Assembly: GCA_903839715.1 (NCBI GenBank)
Contig: CAIMDH010000052.1
Span: 1 to 21,551 of the forward strand
Direction: 5' to 3'
DNA: 21,551 nt
DNA from: an uncultured bacterium
GTDB taxonomy: Bacteria; Patescibacteriota; Minisyncoccia; Phycocordibacterales; UBA918
Shown: in pieces, positions 1 through 6,281 of the stretch
How the letters are laid out: every line of letters begins with the position of its first letter
How positions within the stretch are numbered: the first letter of the stretch is position 1
Made by a program: the position numbers and the translations under genes
The notes under the pieces: generated by a model
Database searches by the model: none
Seen by the model: the letters and a program-made list of their open reading frames with translations, nothing else
What the model was told of the DNA's origin: nothing

Positions 1-720
1 AATTGATTCGGTGTCTTTACGCGAAAAGCAATAGATAATTGTGCTTTCATTGGGATGATCACTAAGAAGAGAGAGGATAGTTTTGAGTGAGTCTTTTTTT
101 GGCAGTACTTCATAGCTGAGGTTTTGTCGATTGAAGCTCGAGATAAAAACATGTGGCGCCGGCAGTTCTAATTGACGCACAATATCAGCACGGACTGTCT
201 TGGTAGCAGTGGCAGTGAGTGCGATGATTGGTATGTTTGGAAATTTACTACGTAAAAATTTTAGATTGCGGTACTCTGGTCTGAAGTCATGTCCCCACTC
301 TGAAATACAATGCGCCTCATCGATAGCAAATAGACTAATCGGCAGCGTATGCAGTAGGGCTTCAAATTGAGCGAGAGCCAAGCGCTCGGGTGCGACATAC
401 AAAATCTTGAGTATACCCTCTCTGGTTTTTTGAATCACTTCAGCAATCTCCAAAGCGGTCATACTACTATTTATCATCGCGGCTTTTACCCCAATCTGCT
501 GCAACGCATCAACCTGATCTTTCATGAGAGAAATTAATGGTGATACCACAATCGTGATGCCATCCTGCAAGAGCGCTGGGAGCTGAAAACATAGTGACTT
601 ACCTCCCCCGGTCGGCATAAGCACAAGACAATCTTCGCGCTTTAGAACACGTTCAATAATTTCTCGTTGCAGAGGGCGAAACTCATCGTAGCCAAAGTAT
701 TTTTTCAGCGTACTGTACAT
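1..720 (-). CDS. recQ: ATP-dependent DNA helicase RecQ, N-terminal part (runs off the window)
   Basis: Reading the minus strand from ATG at 720 gives 240 codons open to the window edge, so the C-terminal part is missing. RecQ is a 3'-5' superfamily 2 DNA helicase acting in recombination and repair. Visible motifs in order are motif 0 (FGYDEFRPLQ, about residues 9-18), Walker A (MPTGGGKS), motif Ia (SPLISLMKDQ), motif Ib (YVAPERL), the DEAH box followed by the RecQ-specific CISEWGHDFRPEY, motif III (ALTATAT) and the start of motif IV (IIYCFSRKD). The CISEWGHDFRPEY stretch separates RecQ from other DEAH helicases. No SD is visible before the ATG. The zinc-binding, RQC and HRDC regions would lie outside the window and cannot be judged. 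Confidence 0.96.
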   Translation of the reverse strand, partial: MYSTLKKYFGYDEFRPLQREIIERVLKREDCLVLMPTGGGKSLCFQLPALLQDGITIVVSPLISLMKDQVDALQQIGVKAAMINSSMTALEIAEVIQKTREGILKILYVAPERLALAQFEALLHTLPISLFAIDEAHCISEWGHDFRPEYRNLKFLRSKFPNIPIIALTATATKTVRADIVRQLELPAPHVFISSFNRQNLSYEVLPKKDSLKTILSLLSDHPNESTIIYCFSRKDTESI

Positions 721-804
721 AACTAGTATGTATAGTATCTCATGTCTTTTCTAGTTCTGCTCACGTTAATCTTAAGCCCTCACAACTCGAGAAATACAGT
801 ACCT

Positions 805-818
805 CTCGCTTCTGCGAG
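805..818. promoter_or_regulatory. Inverted repeat upstream of the copper-type operon
   Basis: CTCGC-TTCT-GCGAG is a perfect 5-bp inverted repeat with a 4-nt centre, lying about 19 bp before the -10 box at 840. It sits where a transcription factor could act on the 852 operon. The repeat is short and could be chance; a copper-responsive operator is only a guess. Confidence 0.3.
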
Positions 819-836
819 CTATTACGGCTGCAAATT

Positions 837-845
837 TGGTACAAT
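837..845 (+). promoter_or_regulatory. Extended -10 promoter, leaderless, for the 852 operon
   Basis: TG-G-TACAAT forms an extended -10 element (TG at 837-838, hexamer 840-845). Only 6 nt separate it from the ATG at 852, so transcription would start at or next to the start codon. There is no SD and no good -35 hexamer, which fits an extended -10 promoter. Confidence 0.65.
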
Positions 846-851
846 AGGCCA

Positions 852-1859
852 ATGAAAACTATTCACCTCTATGTCCGCGGCACTCACTGCAATTCGTGCC
901 GGATTTTTATTGAAGATACTTTAAACACACAGCCTGGTATTACAAATACGGAAGTCAATCTCAAAGCAGAGATTGTAACCTTTCAAACCAGCCTTGATGA
1001 TACAACAGCTACTCTCGCAGCCAACCTCACTGAAAAAGTACAGCAAAGCGGGTATACACTTTCGACCGAAAAAATACTTGAAGAAAAGAAAAGTGACGGA
1101 ATCATCTGGCAAGCACTACCAATCGGTCTGGCATTTCTAGCAATGTTCTTTGTCCTTCAAAAATCAGGAGTGCTTAACTTTGGTATTGGCGGCACCGCTA
1201 CACCAGTTACGGGTTTTATTATTGGTCTCATTGCCTCTGTATCAAGCTGTCTCGCTGTGGTTGGTGGTCTTGTCCTCTCTTTATCCGCCACAGTTTCGCA
1301 AGACAAAGCACCTGACACCAAGCCAATGTTTCTTTTCCATGGTGGACGACTTCTTGGTTTTGCTTTCTTAGGAGGTGCACTTGGATTGATTGGTACTGTC
1401 ATCGGTGTCAACTTTACCATTAGTGCAATTCTTGGACTGATTGCCTCGCTAGTGATGATACTACTCGGACTAAACTTGGTTGGACTGCTTGAGAAAAGCA
1501 CTATTACTCTTCCCTCTTCTATTTTTAGGTGGTTTCGTAATATAGAACACCAAACACTCGCACCCGTACTGCTTGGTGTCGGAACATTTTTCTTACCCTG
1601 CGGATTTACTCAATCCATGCAAATTGCGGCACTATCCAGTGGCTCATTTACTTCCGGATTCTTACTCATGCTCTCCTTTGCACTTGGTACTCTCCCTGTA
1701 CTCGCGATTCTATCCTTTGGCTCAGCGTCGATTGCTCAATCAAAACACGCGCCCCTCTTTTTCAAAGCATCAGGTGTTGTCGTCATCGGATTAGGGATCT
1801 TTGCCTTACTCTCTGGGCTAGCCGGGCTGGGAATCATCACTCCATTATTTAGTATATAA
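852..1859 (+). CDS. HMA domain fused to TauE/SafE (DsbD_2-like) membrane protein, probable copper transport or handling
   Basis: 335 residues. Residues 1-70 form a heavy-metal-associated domain with the metal-binding motif GTHCNSC (Cys13, Cys16). Residues about 85-335 form a six-helix membrane domain of the sulfite exporter TauE/SafE or DsbD_2 type. Each half of that domain has one conserved cysteine: Cys133 in SSCLAVVGGL and Cys250 in PCGFTQSMQ. In DsbD/CcdA relatives such helix cysteines are redox-active; in the HMA-fused family a copper role is generally assumed. The next gene is a cupredoxin 17 nt downstream, which supports copper export, delivery or sequestration at the membrane. Transport direction cannot be read from the sequence. 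The start is fixed by the HMA beginning at residue 1 and by the leaderless promoter. Confidence 0.88.
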   Translation: MKTIHLYVRGTHCNSCRIFIEDTLNTQPGITNTEVNLKAEIVTFQTSLDDTTATLAANLTEKVQQSGYTLSTEKILEEKKSDGIIWQALPIGLAFLAMFFVLQKSGVLNFGIGGTATPVTGFIIGLIASVSSCLAVVGGLVLSLSATVSQDKAPDTKPMFLFHGGRLLGFAFLGGALGLIGTVIGVNFTISAILGLIASLVMILLGLNLVGLLEKSTITLPSSIFRWFRNIEHQTLAPVLLGVGTFFLPCGFTQSMQIAALSSGSFTSGFLLMLSFALGTLPVLAILSFGSASIAQSKHAPLFFKASGVVVIGLGIFALLSGLAGLGIITPLFSI

Positions 1860-1876
1860 TTACCAATCAAATCTTT

Positions 1877-2278
1877 ATGCAAAAAAACATTATTATATCA
1901 ATACTAGTCAGTGCATCACTTATAGCAGGGGTGATTTTTTACCTTTCAAACGAATCAACGTCTACAGCAAACGACAGTACAACAGAAACCCAAAATGTTG
2001 AAATAAGAGATGGTGTGCAGTATGTAACAATCACTGCACATGGTGGTTACACTCCCCGCACATCGACCATACAACCAAATATACCCACAAAACTTATCGT
2101 AAAAACTAACGGTACGTATGACTGCTCCTCAGCACTCGTTATTCGTTCTGTTGGTTTTGAAAAAATTCTCCAACCAACTGGAGAAGAAATCATTGATCTT
2201 GGCGCACTGAAATCAACTGAGAGTATAGAAGGCGTCTGTAGCATGGGAATGTACAGTTTCCAAATTAAAACTAATTAG
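1877..2278 (+). CDS. Membrane-anchored cupredoxin-like copper-binding protein
   Basis: 133 residues. An N-terminal hydrophobic segment (about residues 4-23) acts as anchor or signal, followed by a Ser/Thr-rich linker and a cupredoxin-type domain from about residue 45. The motif GGYTPRTSTI, Cys83 and the C-terminal CSMGMYSF (Cys121, Met123, Met125) are typical of the short cupredoxin_1-type domains found next to, or fused to, TauE/SafE proteins; the Cys/Met residues are the likely copper ligands. It lies 17 nt after the HMA-TauE/SafE gene with no SD and should be co-transcribed. The expected role is extracytoplasmic copper binding or hand-over to or from the membrane partner. No lipobox cysteine is seen. 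Confidence 0.82.
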   Translation: MQKNIIISILVSASLIAGVIFYLSNESTSTANDSTTETQNVEIRDGVQYVTITAHGGYTPRTSTIQPNIPTKLIVKTNGTYDCSSALVIRSVGFEKILQPTGEEIIDLGALKSTESIEGVCSMGMYSFQIKTN

Positions 2279-2343
2279 TTTTATCCATAGCCGCGTCGCA
2301 ACACAATCCTCAATCAATCGCGTGATGATTTAACGATGAAGAC

Positions 2344-2859
2344 CTAACTTGCTTGAGTGCGTCGACTCTTCTGTTTTGCGAGTGCTCGTTCTGCCGCTAG
2401 TGCGGCGGCTGCTTCTTTAGCAGCTAGTTCTGCAGCCTTCGCTTCTGCTGCAGCTTGTGCCTCTGCTGCAGCTATTTTCTGTAATTGTAGTAGCCTCTCC
2501 CGTTCTGCCGCCAGGGCCGCTTCACGTACTCTTGCTGCCTCTTGCTCAGCAAGGGCTTGTCGTTCTGCAGCTGTCGGTTGACTAGCTGCGACAGGCGTTA
2601 CTACCGGGATAATTACCGGCTCAGGTACTGGCAACTCTGCCACCGGTGCGGTTTCAAGAATTACTTCAGTCCCAGCAACACTAACAGGAAGCTCCGTCAC
2701 TGCCGTCGCAGCTTCAAGCGCCTCGAGAGCTCTAGCTTCTTCAAAACTTGCTAACGCTGCAAGATTGGTCTGCTGTCTGTCATACGCAAAAGTACCCCCG
2801 ACACTAGTCAATGCAATAATACAAAACGTCATTCCGACCCGAATACTATCTTTTTGCAT
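2344..2859 (-). CDS. Ala/Glu-rich coiled-coil protein with N-terminal membrane anchor (unknown function)
   Basis: 171 residues, not assignable to a family. Residues 1-8 are polar, 9-25 hydrophobic (signal anchor), 30-60 Ala-rich, 60-95 Pro/Val-rich and probably extended, and 96-165 a long Ala/Glu/Lys/Arg-rich helix with coiled-coil character, ending in a basic tail (KSRRTQAS). The layout resembles the stalk of TolA-like envelope proteins, but low-complexity similarity is weak evidence. The start is supported by a -10-like GATAAT 8 nt upstream (leaderless), which overlaps the stop of the rubredoxin gene. It lies downstream of rubredoxin on the same strand and could also be read from that promoter. 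Confidence 0.65.
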   Translation of the reverse strand: MQKDSIRVGMTFCIIALTSVGGTFAYDRQQTNLAALASFEEARALEALEAATAVTELPVSVAGTEVILETAPVAELPVPEPVIIPVVTPVAASQPTAAERQALAEQEAARVREAALAAERERLLQLQKIAAAEAQAAAEAKAAELAAKEAAAALAAERALAKQKSRRTQAS

Positions 2860-2867
2860 ACCTAAAA

Positions 2868-2873
2868 ATTATC
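2868..2873 (-). promoter_or_regulatory. Candidate -10 box (leaderless) for the Ala-rich protein
   Basis: On the minus strand GATAAT lies 8 nt before the ATG at 2859 and overlaps the TAA stop of the rubredoxin gene. No -35 is clear. Confidence 0.4.
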
Positions 2874-3039
2874 CTAACTTCTGCCACATGTGTGATTCTG
2901 ACTTTCTTACTTCACACTCCGCACACTTAAAATCATCAGGGAGTGACTCCCAAGTTGTTCCCGGAGGAATACCGAGCGCGGGATCACCCAGAGCTTCATC
3001 ATAAATCCAACCGCAATCCAAACATACATACTGAGCCAT
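2869..3039 (-). CDS. Rubredoxin
   Basis: A 56-residue gene read from ATG at 3039 to TAA at 2871-2869. The sequence has the rubredoxin plan: YVCLDCGWIYDEALGDP with the first CxxCG knuckle (Cys6, Cys9), then GIPPGTTWESLPDDFKC with the second CxxC (Cys39, Cys42). Four cysteines bind one iron; the protein is a cytoplasmic one-electron carrier. Length and the GDP, GIPPGT and LPDDF landmarks are standard. The second knuckle reads CAECE instead of the usual CPxCG, and the tail is charged (RKSESHMWQKLG). It follows the histidine kinase by 65 nt and has its own promoter with the same direct-repeat architecture as the ApbE operon, suggesting it serves the same redox system. Likely partners are the FNR-type reductase at 6282 or an unseen oxidoreductase. 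Confidence 0.93.
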   Translation of the reverse strand: MAQYVCLDCGWIYDEALGDPALGIPPGTTWESLPDDFKCAECEVRKSESHMWQKLG

Positions 3040-3067
3040 ATATATAACTTAATCAAATAATTTACAC

Positions 3068-3101
3068 AGTGTACAAGACAAACATGAATACTAGATGAAT
3101 A
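3068..3101 (-). promoter_or_regulatory. Rubredoxin promoter with 11-bp direct repeat (candidate response-regulator box)
   Basis: On the minus strand TATTCAT occurs at 3101-3095 and again at 3090-3084, an 11-bp period. Ten bases after the second TTCAT comes TACACT (3073-3068) as -10. The same TTCAT-N6-TTCAT-N10-TACACT is found before apbE. There is no -35 hexamer, as in pho-box-type activated promoters. The leader to the ATG at 3039 would be about 22 nt. Confidence 0.65.
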
Positions 3102-3104
3102 GTA

Positions 3105-4103
3105 TTATCCTCGAGGAAAAGTTATTCTTACGGTACTGCCAGTACCTTTAGCACTTTCTATTTCAATAGTTCCCTTGTGCGATTCCACTATAGCCTTAAC
3201 AATAGACAACCCTAATCCTGTTCCTGGTTTATTCTGTGTACTGCGTGCCTGGTCAGCACGATAAAAACGATCGAATACCCGCTTGGTATCATTTTGAGGA
3301 ATACCAATCCCAGTATCGGTCACTGTACATACCACTAAAGATTCTTTTATAGCAAGCTCAATCACCACAGTTCCCCCAATTATATTGTAGTCAATTGCAT
3401 TTTTGAGGAGATTCTGAAATAGACGATGCAAACTATTCGGTACGCCACGAACCCACGCTTCTACAGTAACAGCCTTTAGGGTGATGTCGTGGGTACTTGC
3501 GTACGGTGCAAATAATTCAATTTGTTTTTGCACTACCTCCGCCAAATTTACTGTCACATACTCTCCGGCCGCAACTTCTTTTTGTCTCAGTAAAAACAAC
3601 AGGTTATTTACCATCTCTGTCATACGGTTAATTTCTTCTAGTGAATCTCCGAGATACGTGACATACGTACCTACTTCACGTTCTTGTCGGAGGAGTGTTT
3701 CAGCTCCCGCCTTCATAACTGTTAGCGGCGTCCGCAACTCATGCGCCACGTCTCCCAAAAATCGTTCTTGCTTGCGGTATAAAACCTCAATCGGACGCAG
3801 GGTCCGCCGCGCATCTAAATATGAGAAGACGAGCACAATAAGAATGGTCAGTATGTCTACCAGCACCACAACCTCCACCAAATGTTCCCGCAACTCATAG
3901 AGACTAAACTCACTATGTTCTAATTCCGGCACTATCACTACTTGCGAAGGTGTATACAAAGTAATCACAAGCACACTCGAAATACCTAGCACAACCAAAA
4001 TACCGAGCGAATGCCACAACGCTAGCTTGAGTGACGCGAGTTCAAACTCACTCTGTTTGAAAGAGATAACCCACGCCGCGAATTGTTTTAATATATGTTT
4101 CAT
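3105..4103 (-). CDS. Sensor histidine kinase
   Basis: 332 residues from ATG at 4103. Two membrane helices (about 30-50 and 78-95) enclose only about 27 extracytoplasmic residues, so there is no room for a classic sensor domain. The cytoplasmic part has the H-box FLGDVAHELRTPLT (His121 phosphorylated), N-box NLLKNAIDYN (Asn235), G1 box DTGIGIP (263-269), F-box FDRFY (277-281) and G2 box GTGLGLS (294-300). No clear HAMP separates helix 2 from the H-box. The chosen ATG overlaps the response-regulator gene by 56 nt, so the two are translationally coupled. The cognate partner is the OmpR-type regulator just upstream. The signal is unknown; neighbours suggest a redox or envelope cue. Confidence 0.93.
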   Translation of the reverse strand: MKHILKQFAAWVISFKQSEFELASLKLALWHSLGILVVLGISSVLVITLYTPSQVVIVPELEHSEFSLYELREHLVEVVVLVDILTILIVLVFSYLDARRTLRPIEVLYRKQERFLGDVAHELRTPLTVMKAGAETLLRQEREVGTYVTYLGDSLEEINRMTEMVNNLLFLLRQKEVAAGEYVTVNLAEVVQKQIELFAPYASTHDITLKAVTVEAWVRGVPNSLHRLFQNLLKNAIDYNIIGGTVVIELAIKESLVVCTVTDTGIGIPQNDTKRVFDRFYRADQARSTQNKPGTGLGLSIVKAIVESHKGTIEIESAKGTGSTVRITFPRG

Positions 4104-4716
4104 TTCCGTTTCCTAGTTTTTGCCTCAGCTGTTTTATATATACGTCAGTGATATTACTAAAGGCACTATACGAGAAGTCCCAGCAATGATCGAGTATCTG
4201 CTCTCGGGTCACAATACTCCCCGCGTGTCGCAATAAATATTCGAGCACAGCATACTCTTTAACAGTCAGTGGAACAACCGCGCCGGCTCTAGTCACGACG
4301 TGAGTCGCGGTATTAAGTGCAATATCTTGCACGGTCACCACCTCTTGCACCACCACAGCCGGCCGACGCAAAAGTGTCCGAATCCGCGCGAGCAACTCTT
4401 CAATTGCAAAGGGTTTGAGGAGATAATCGTCAGCTCCGCTATCTAATCCAAGAATACGATCGGATAATTCTCCTTTGGCAGTAAGCATTAAAATCGGTAC
4501 TACACTGCCCGCGGCCCGCACTTCTCTACACACCGCCACACCGTCCTTTTCAGGCAGTAACACATCTAATATAACCAAATCGTATCCACCCGTTAGAATC
4601 TGCCGCTCTGCCGCAGCACCATCATACACTTGATCTACCACATACGACTCGTCTGTTAATGCTGTGGTGAGATATTTAGATATTTTAATATTATCCTCAA
4701 CAACTAAAATTTTCAT
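4048..4716 (-). CDS. OmpR/PhoB-family response regulator
   Basis: 222 residues from ATG at 4716. The receiver domain (1-115) begins MKILVVEDN with acidic pocket Glu7/Asp8, phospho-acceptor Asp51 (DLVILDVLLPEKDG), Thr79 and Lys101 (LLKPF). A winged-helix domain follows (about 125-222), ending in KTIRGVGYLF, typical of OmpR/PhoB. A longer start at 4740 would add MNGCTIFV; it is rejected because family members begin at MKILVVEDN and a -10-like TACCAT lies 7 nt before 4716. The gene is divergent from apbE, and its product is the best candidate to bind the 11-bp direct repeats before apbE and before the rubredoxin gene. OmpR/PhoB members typically bind such tandem half-sites as dimers. Confidence 0.95.
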   Translation of the reverse strand: MKILVVEDNIKISKYLTTALTDESYVVDQVYDGAAAERQILTGGYDLVILDVLLPEKDGVAVCREVRAAGSVVPILMLTAKGELSDRILGLDSGADDYLLKPFAIEELLARIRTLLRRPAVVVQEVVTVQDIALNTATHVVTRAGAVVPLTVKEYAVLEYLLRHAGSIVTREQILDHCWDFSYSAFSNITDVYIKQLRQKLGNGNETYIKTIRGVGYLFQTE

Positions 4717-4723
4717 TACAAAT

Positions 4724-4729
4724 ATGGTA
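4724..4729 (-). promoter_or_regulatory. Candidate -10 box (leaderless) for the response regulator
   Basis: Minus-strand TACCAT preceded by TG lies 7 nt before the ATG at 4716. It shares the short divergent region with the apbE promoter, so binding at the palindrome ATTCATGAAT (4735-4744) could affect both directions. Confidence 0.5.
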
Positions 4730-4735
4730 CACCCA

Positions 4736-4767
4736 TTCATGAATTCTTCATATTACTGCGGTACACT
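4736..4767 (+). promoter_or_regulatory. apbE operon promoter with 11-bp direct repeat (candidate response-regulator box)
   Basis: TTCAT at 4736-4740 and 4747-4751 (11-bp period), then 10 nt, then TACACT (4762-4767) as -10. The ATG at 4777 follows 9 nt later, so the transcript is leaderless or nearly so. The architecture is identical to the rubredoxin promoter. In the pho-box model the second half-site also ends about 10 bp before the -10 and replaces the -35. Confidence 0.65.
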
Positions 4768-4776
4768 GTTTTGTAC

Positions 4777-5670
4777 ATGCAAGAATACGCCTACAGTCAA
4801 CGCCGTATGGGTACCGACGCCACCGTCACAGTGGTGACGGATTCAGAGATAGTTGCTCACAGTATTACCACAAAAGCTTTTGCCGACATCAGTAAAGCTG
4901 AGCAACAGTTTTCTCGTTTTATACCCAAGAGCGAACTCTCACAACTGAACACAGAAGGCACGCTCATTGTATCTGAAACGTTTATGGCCGTGCTCAAAAA
5001 AGCACTCACTCTGCACCAGCTGACCGCGGGAGCATATAATCCACTACTACAAATTGCGCAACAAGGCTACCGCCAAAACTACACCCGTATAACTGATACA
5101 GTACAGACCGCCTCCCTTACCCCATACAACCTGACGTTGTCTGACCTTTTTTATGACAATGAAACACGCGAAGTCCGTTTAGCACCAACCCAGCAACTTG
5201 ATTTTGGTGGCATGCTCAAGGGTTATTTGTCCGAGCAGATTGCCAGTACCATCATGTCCCTCTACCCGGCCTGCACTGGCACAATCATCAATCTAGGTGG
5301 TGACCTCCATACGGAAGGGCTCGATGAAAATGGCCTACCTTTCACTTTTTTTATTACAAATCCAATTACTGACACAGAGACTCCGGTTACCCTTACCAAC
5401 ACCAGCTTAGTAACAAGTGGCACGTACAAGAGACACTGGCAAACCTCCCTAGGTCCTCGTCACCATATTCTTTCTGCGGACGGCCTTACCAATCCCGTTT
5501 CGCCAGTCGTCTCAGCTACCGTACTCTATCCTGACGGAGCTGTGGCGGAAGCCTTCGCTAAATATCTTTTAATTACTCACCCAACTCACCTTGATACCAA
5601 ACTTTTACCAGCAGGACTGCAGTATCACCTAGTACTTACAGACGGCAGCAATATCACTACAATTATATGA
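4777..5670 (+). CDS. apbE: ApbE-family FAD:protein FMN transferase
   Basis: 297 residues from ATG at 4777; a TTG six bases upstream is possible but lies too close to the -10 box. ApbE attaches FMN from FAD to Ser/Thr of target redox proteins, using Mg2+. Motifs in order: RRMGTDATVTV (9-19), FSRFIPKSELSQLN (45-58), LDFGGMLKGY (141-150, family LGGIAKGY), INLGGD (171-176), TSGTYKRHW (213-221) and HHILSADGLTNP (229-240). The usual Mg-binding ADA-x-A-T segment reads AEAFAK (257-262), so Asp is Glu and Thr is Lys, which may alter metal binding. There is no signal peptide or lipobox; the catalytic domain starts at once, suggesting a cytoplasmic enzyme. It overlaps the next gene by 4 nt (ATGA). No target with the DGA[ST]x[ST]-type flavinylation motif is seen in the window. 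Confidence 0.9.
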   Translation: MQEYAYSQRRMGTDATVTVVTDSEIVAHSITTKAFADISKAEQQFSRFIPKSELSQLNTEGTLIVSETFMAVLKKALTLHQLTAGAYNPLLQIAQQGYRQNYTRITDTVQTASLTPYNLTLSDLFYDNETREVRLAPTQQLDFGGMLKGYLSEQIASTIMSLYPACTGTIINLGGDLHTEGLDENGLPFTFFITNPITDTETPVTLTNTSLVTSGTYKRHWQTSLGPRHHILSADGLTNPVSPVVSATVLYPDGAVAEAFAKYLLITHPTHLDTKLLPAGLQYHLVLTDGSNITTII

Positions 5671-6272
5671 AACTCTATCTCACTCTCATAAAACACACCC
5701 AACTTAGTTTACTCACAATTTCAATCGCACTGTTAGCGATTTTACCTTCCTGGCAAGCCTTGGCGCCAGATCAAATTCCTACATCCCCACTGTACTTCTT
5801 GGCTCACACCAGCTTATTTTTTGTAATGGTGATTCGTCCACTCGCTGACTTACTCCCTCAATACCAATTCGTTCGTCCGTTGGTAATATTACGCAAGGGA
5901 GTGGGAGTGTTTTCGGCTGCCATCATCGTCTCATTTATACTTAGTAAAATAATAATGGATGCTGGTGGCTATTTCGAAAATTTCTTTAGTCTTGACTACT
6001 GGTCAGTGACTTCGCTGGCTTTCTTTGCACACAGTGCCGACATTACTGCCGTTCTCTTGCTAGTAACTTCCAACAACCTCTCCAAAAAAATACTTGGCCT
6101 CAACTGGAAACGTATTCAAAAACTATCGTACGTCTATTTTTACGCTAGCGGTATCTATGTCTTTGGATCTTTTGGCGACACGTTAGTACTTAGCTATATG
6201 GTCATTGTGACCGTACTAACAGGACTAGCCTATCTAAGTAACAAACAACGCACCGCGCTTAAAACAACCTAA
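5667..6272 (+). CDS. Ferric-reductase-like/MsrQ-type membrane protein, haem ligands apparently replaced
   Basis: 201 residues with about six membrane helices (roughly 12-30, 45-64, 78-98, 112-134, 152-170, 173-191). Its plan matches the ferric reductase-like (MsrQ/FRD) fold: an early helix, AHTSLFFVMVIRPLADLLP, RPLVILRKGVGV (family RRxLGL), then VTSNNLSKKILGLNWKRIQKLSY (family W-x-x-LH-x-x-Y). Known members carry b-haem between helix histidines and pass electrons across the membrane. Here, aligned by eye to E. coli MsrQ, the three ligand positions are non-His: Ser/Phe in helix 3, Gln151 and Tyr164. The only histidines are His10, His47 and His122. Translation is coupled to apbE by the ATGA overlap, and the FNR-type partner follows after 9 nt. 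Assignment to this fold is fairly likely; cofactor content is uncertain. Confidence 0.7.
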   Translation: MKLYLTLIKHTQLSLLTISIALLAILPSWQALAPDQIPTSPLYFLAHTSLFFVMVIRPLADLLPQYQFVRPLVILRKGVGVFSAAIIVSFILSKIIMDAGGYFENFFSLDYWSVTSLAFFAHSADITAVLLLVTSNNLSKKILGLNWKRIQKLSYVYFYASGIYVFGSFGDTLVLSYMVIVTVLTGLAYLSNKQRTALKTT

Positions 6273-6281
6273 TTTCACTAT

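Noticed and set aside
2344..2859. Assignment of the Ala/Glu-rich protein as TolA
   Set aside because: Only low-complexity helix similarity; no TolA C-terminal domain and no tol-pal neighbours.
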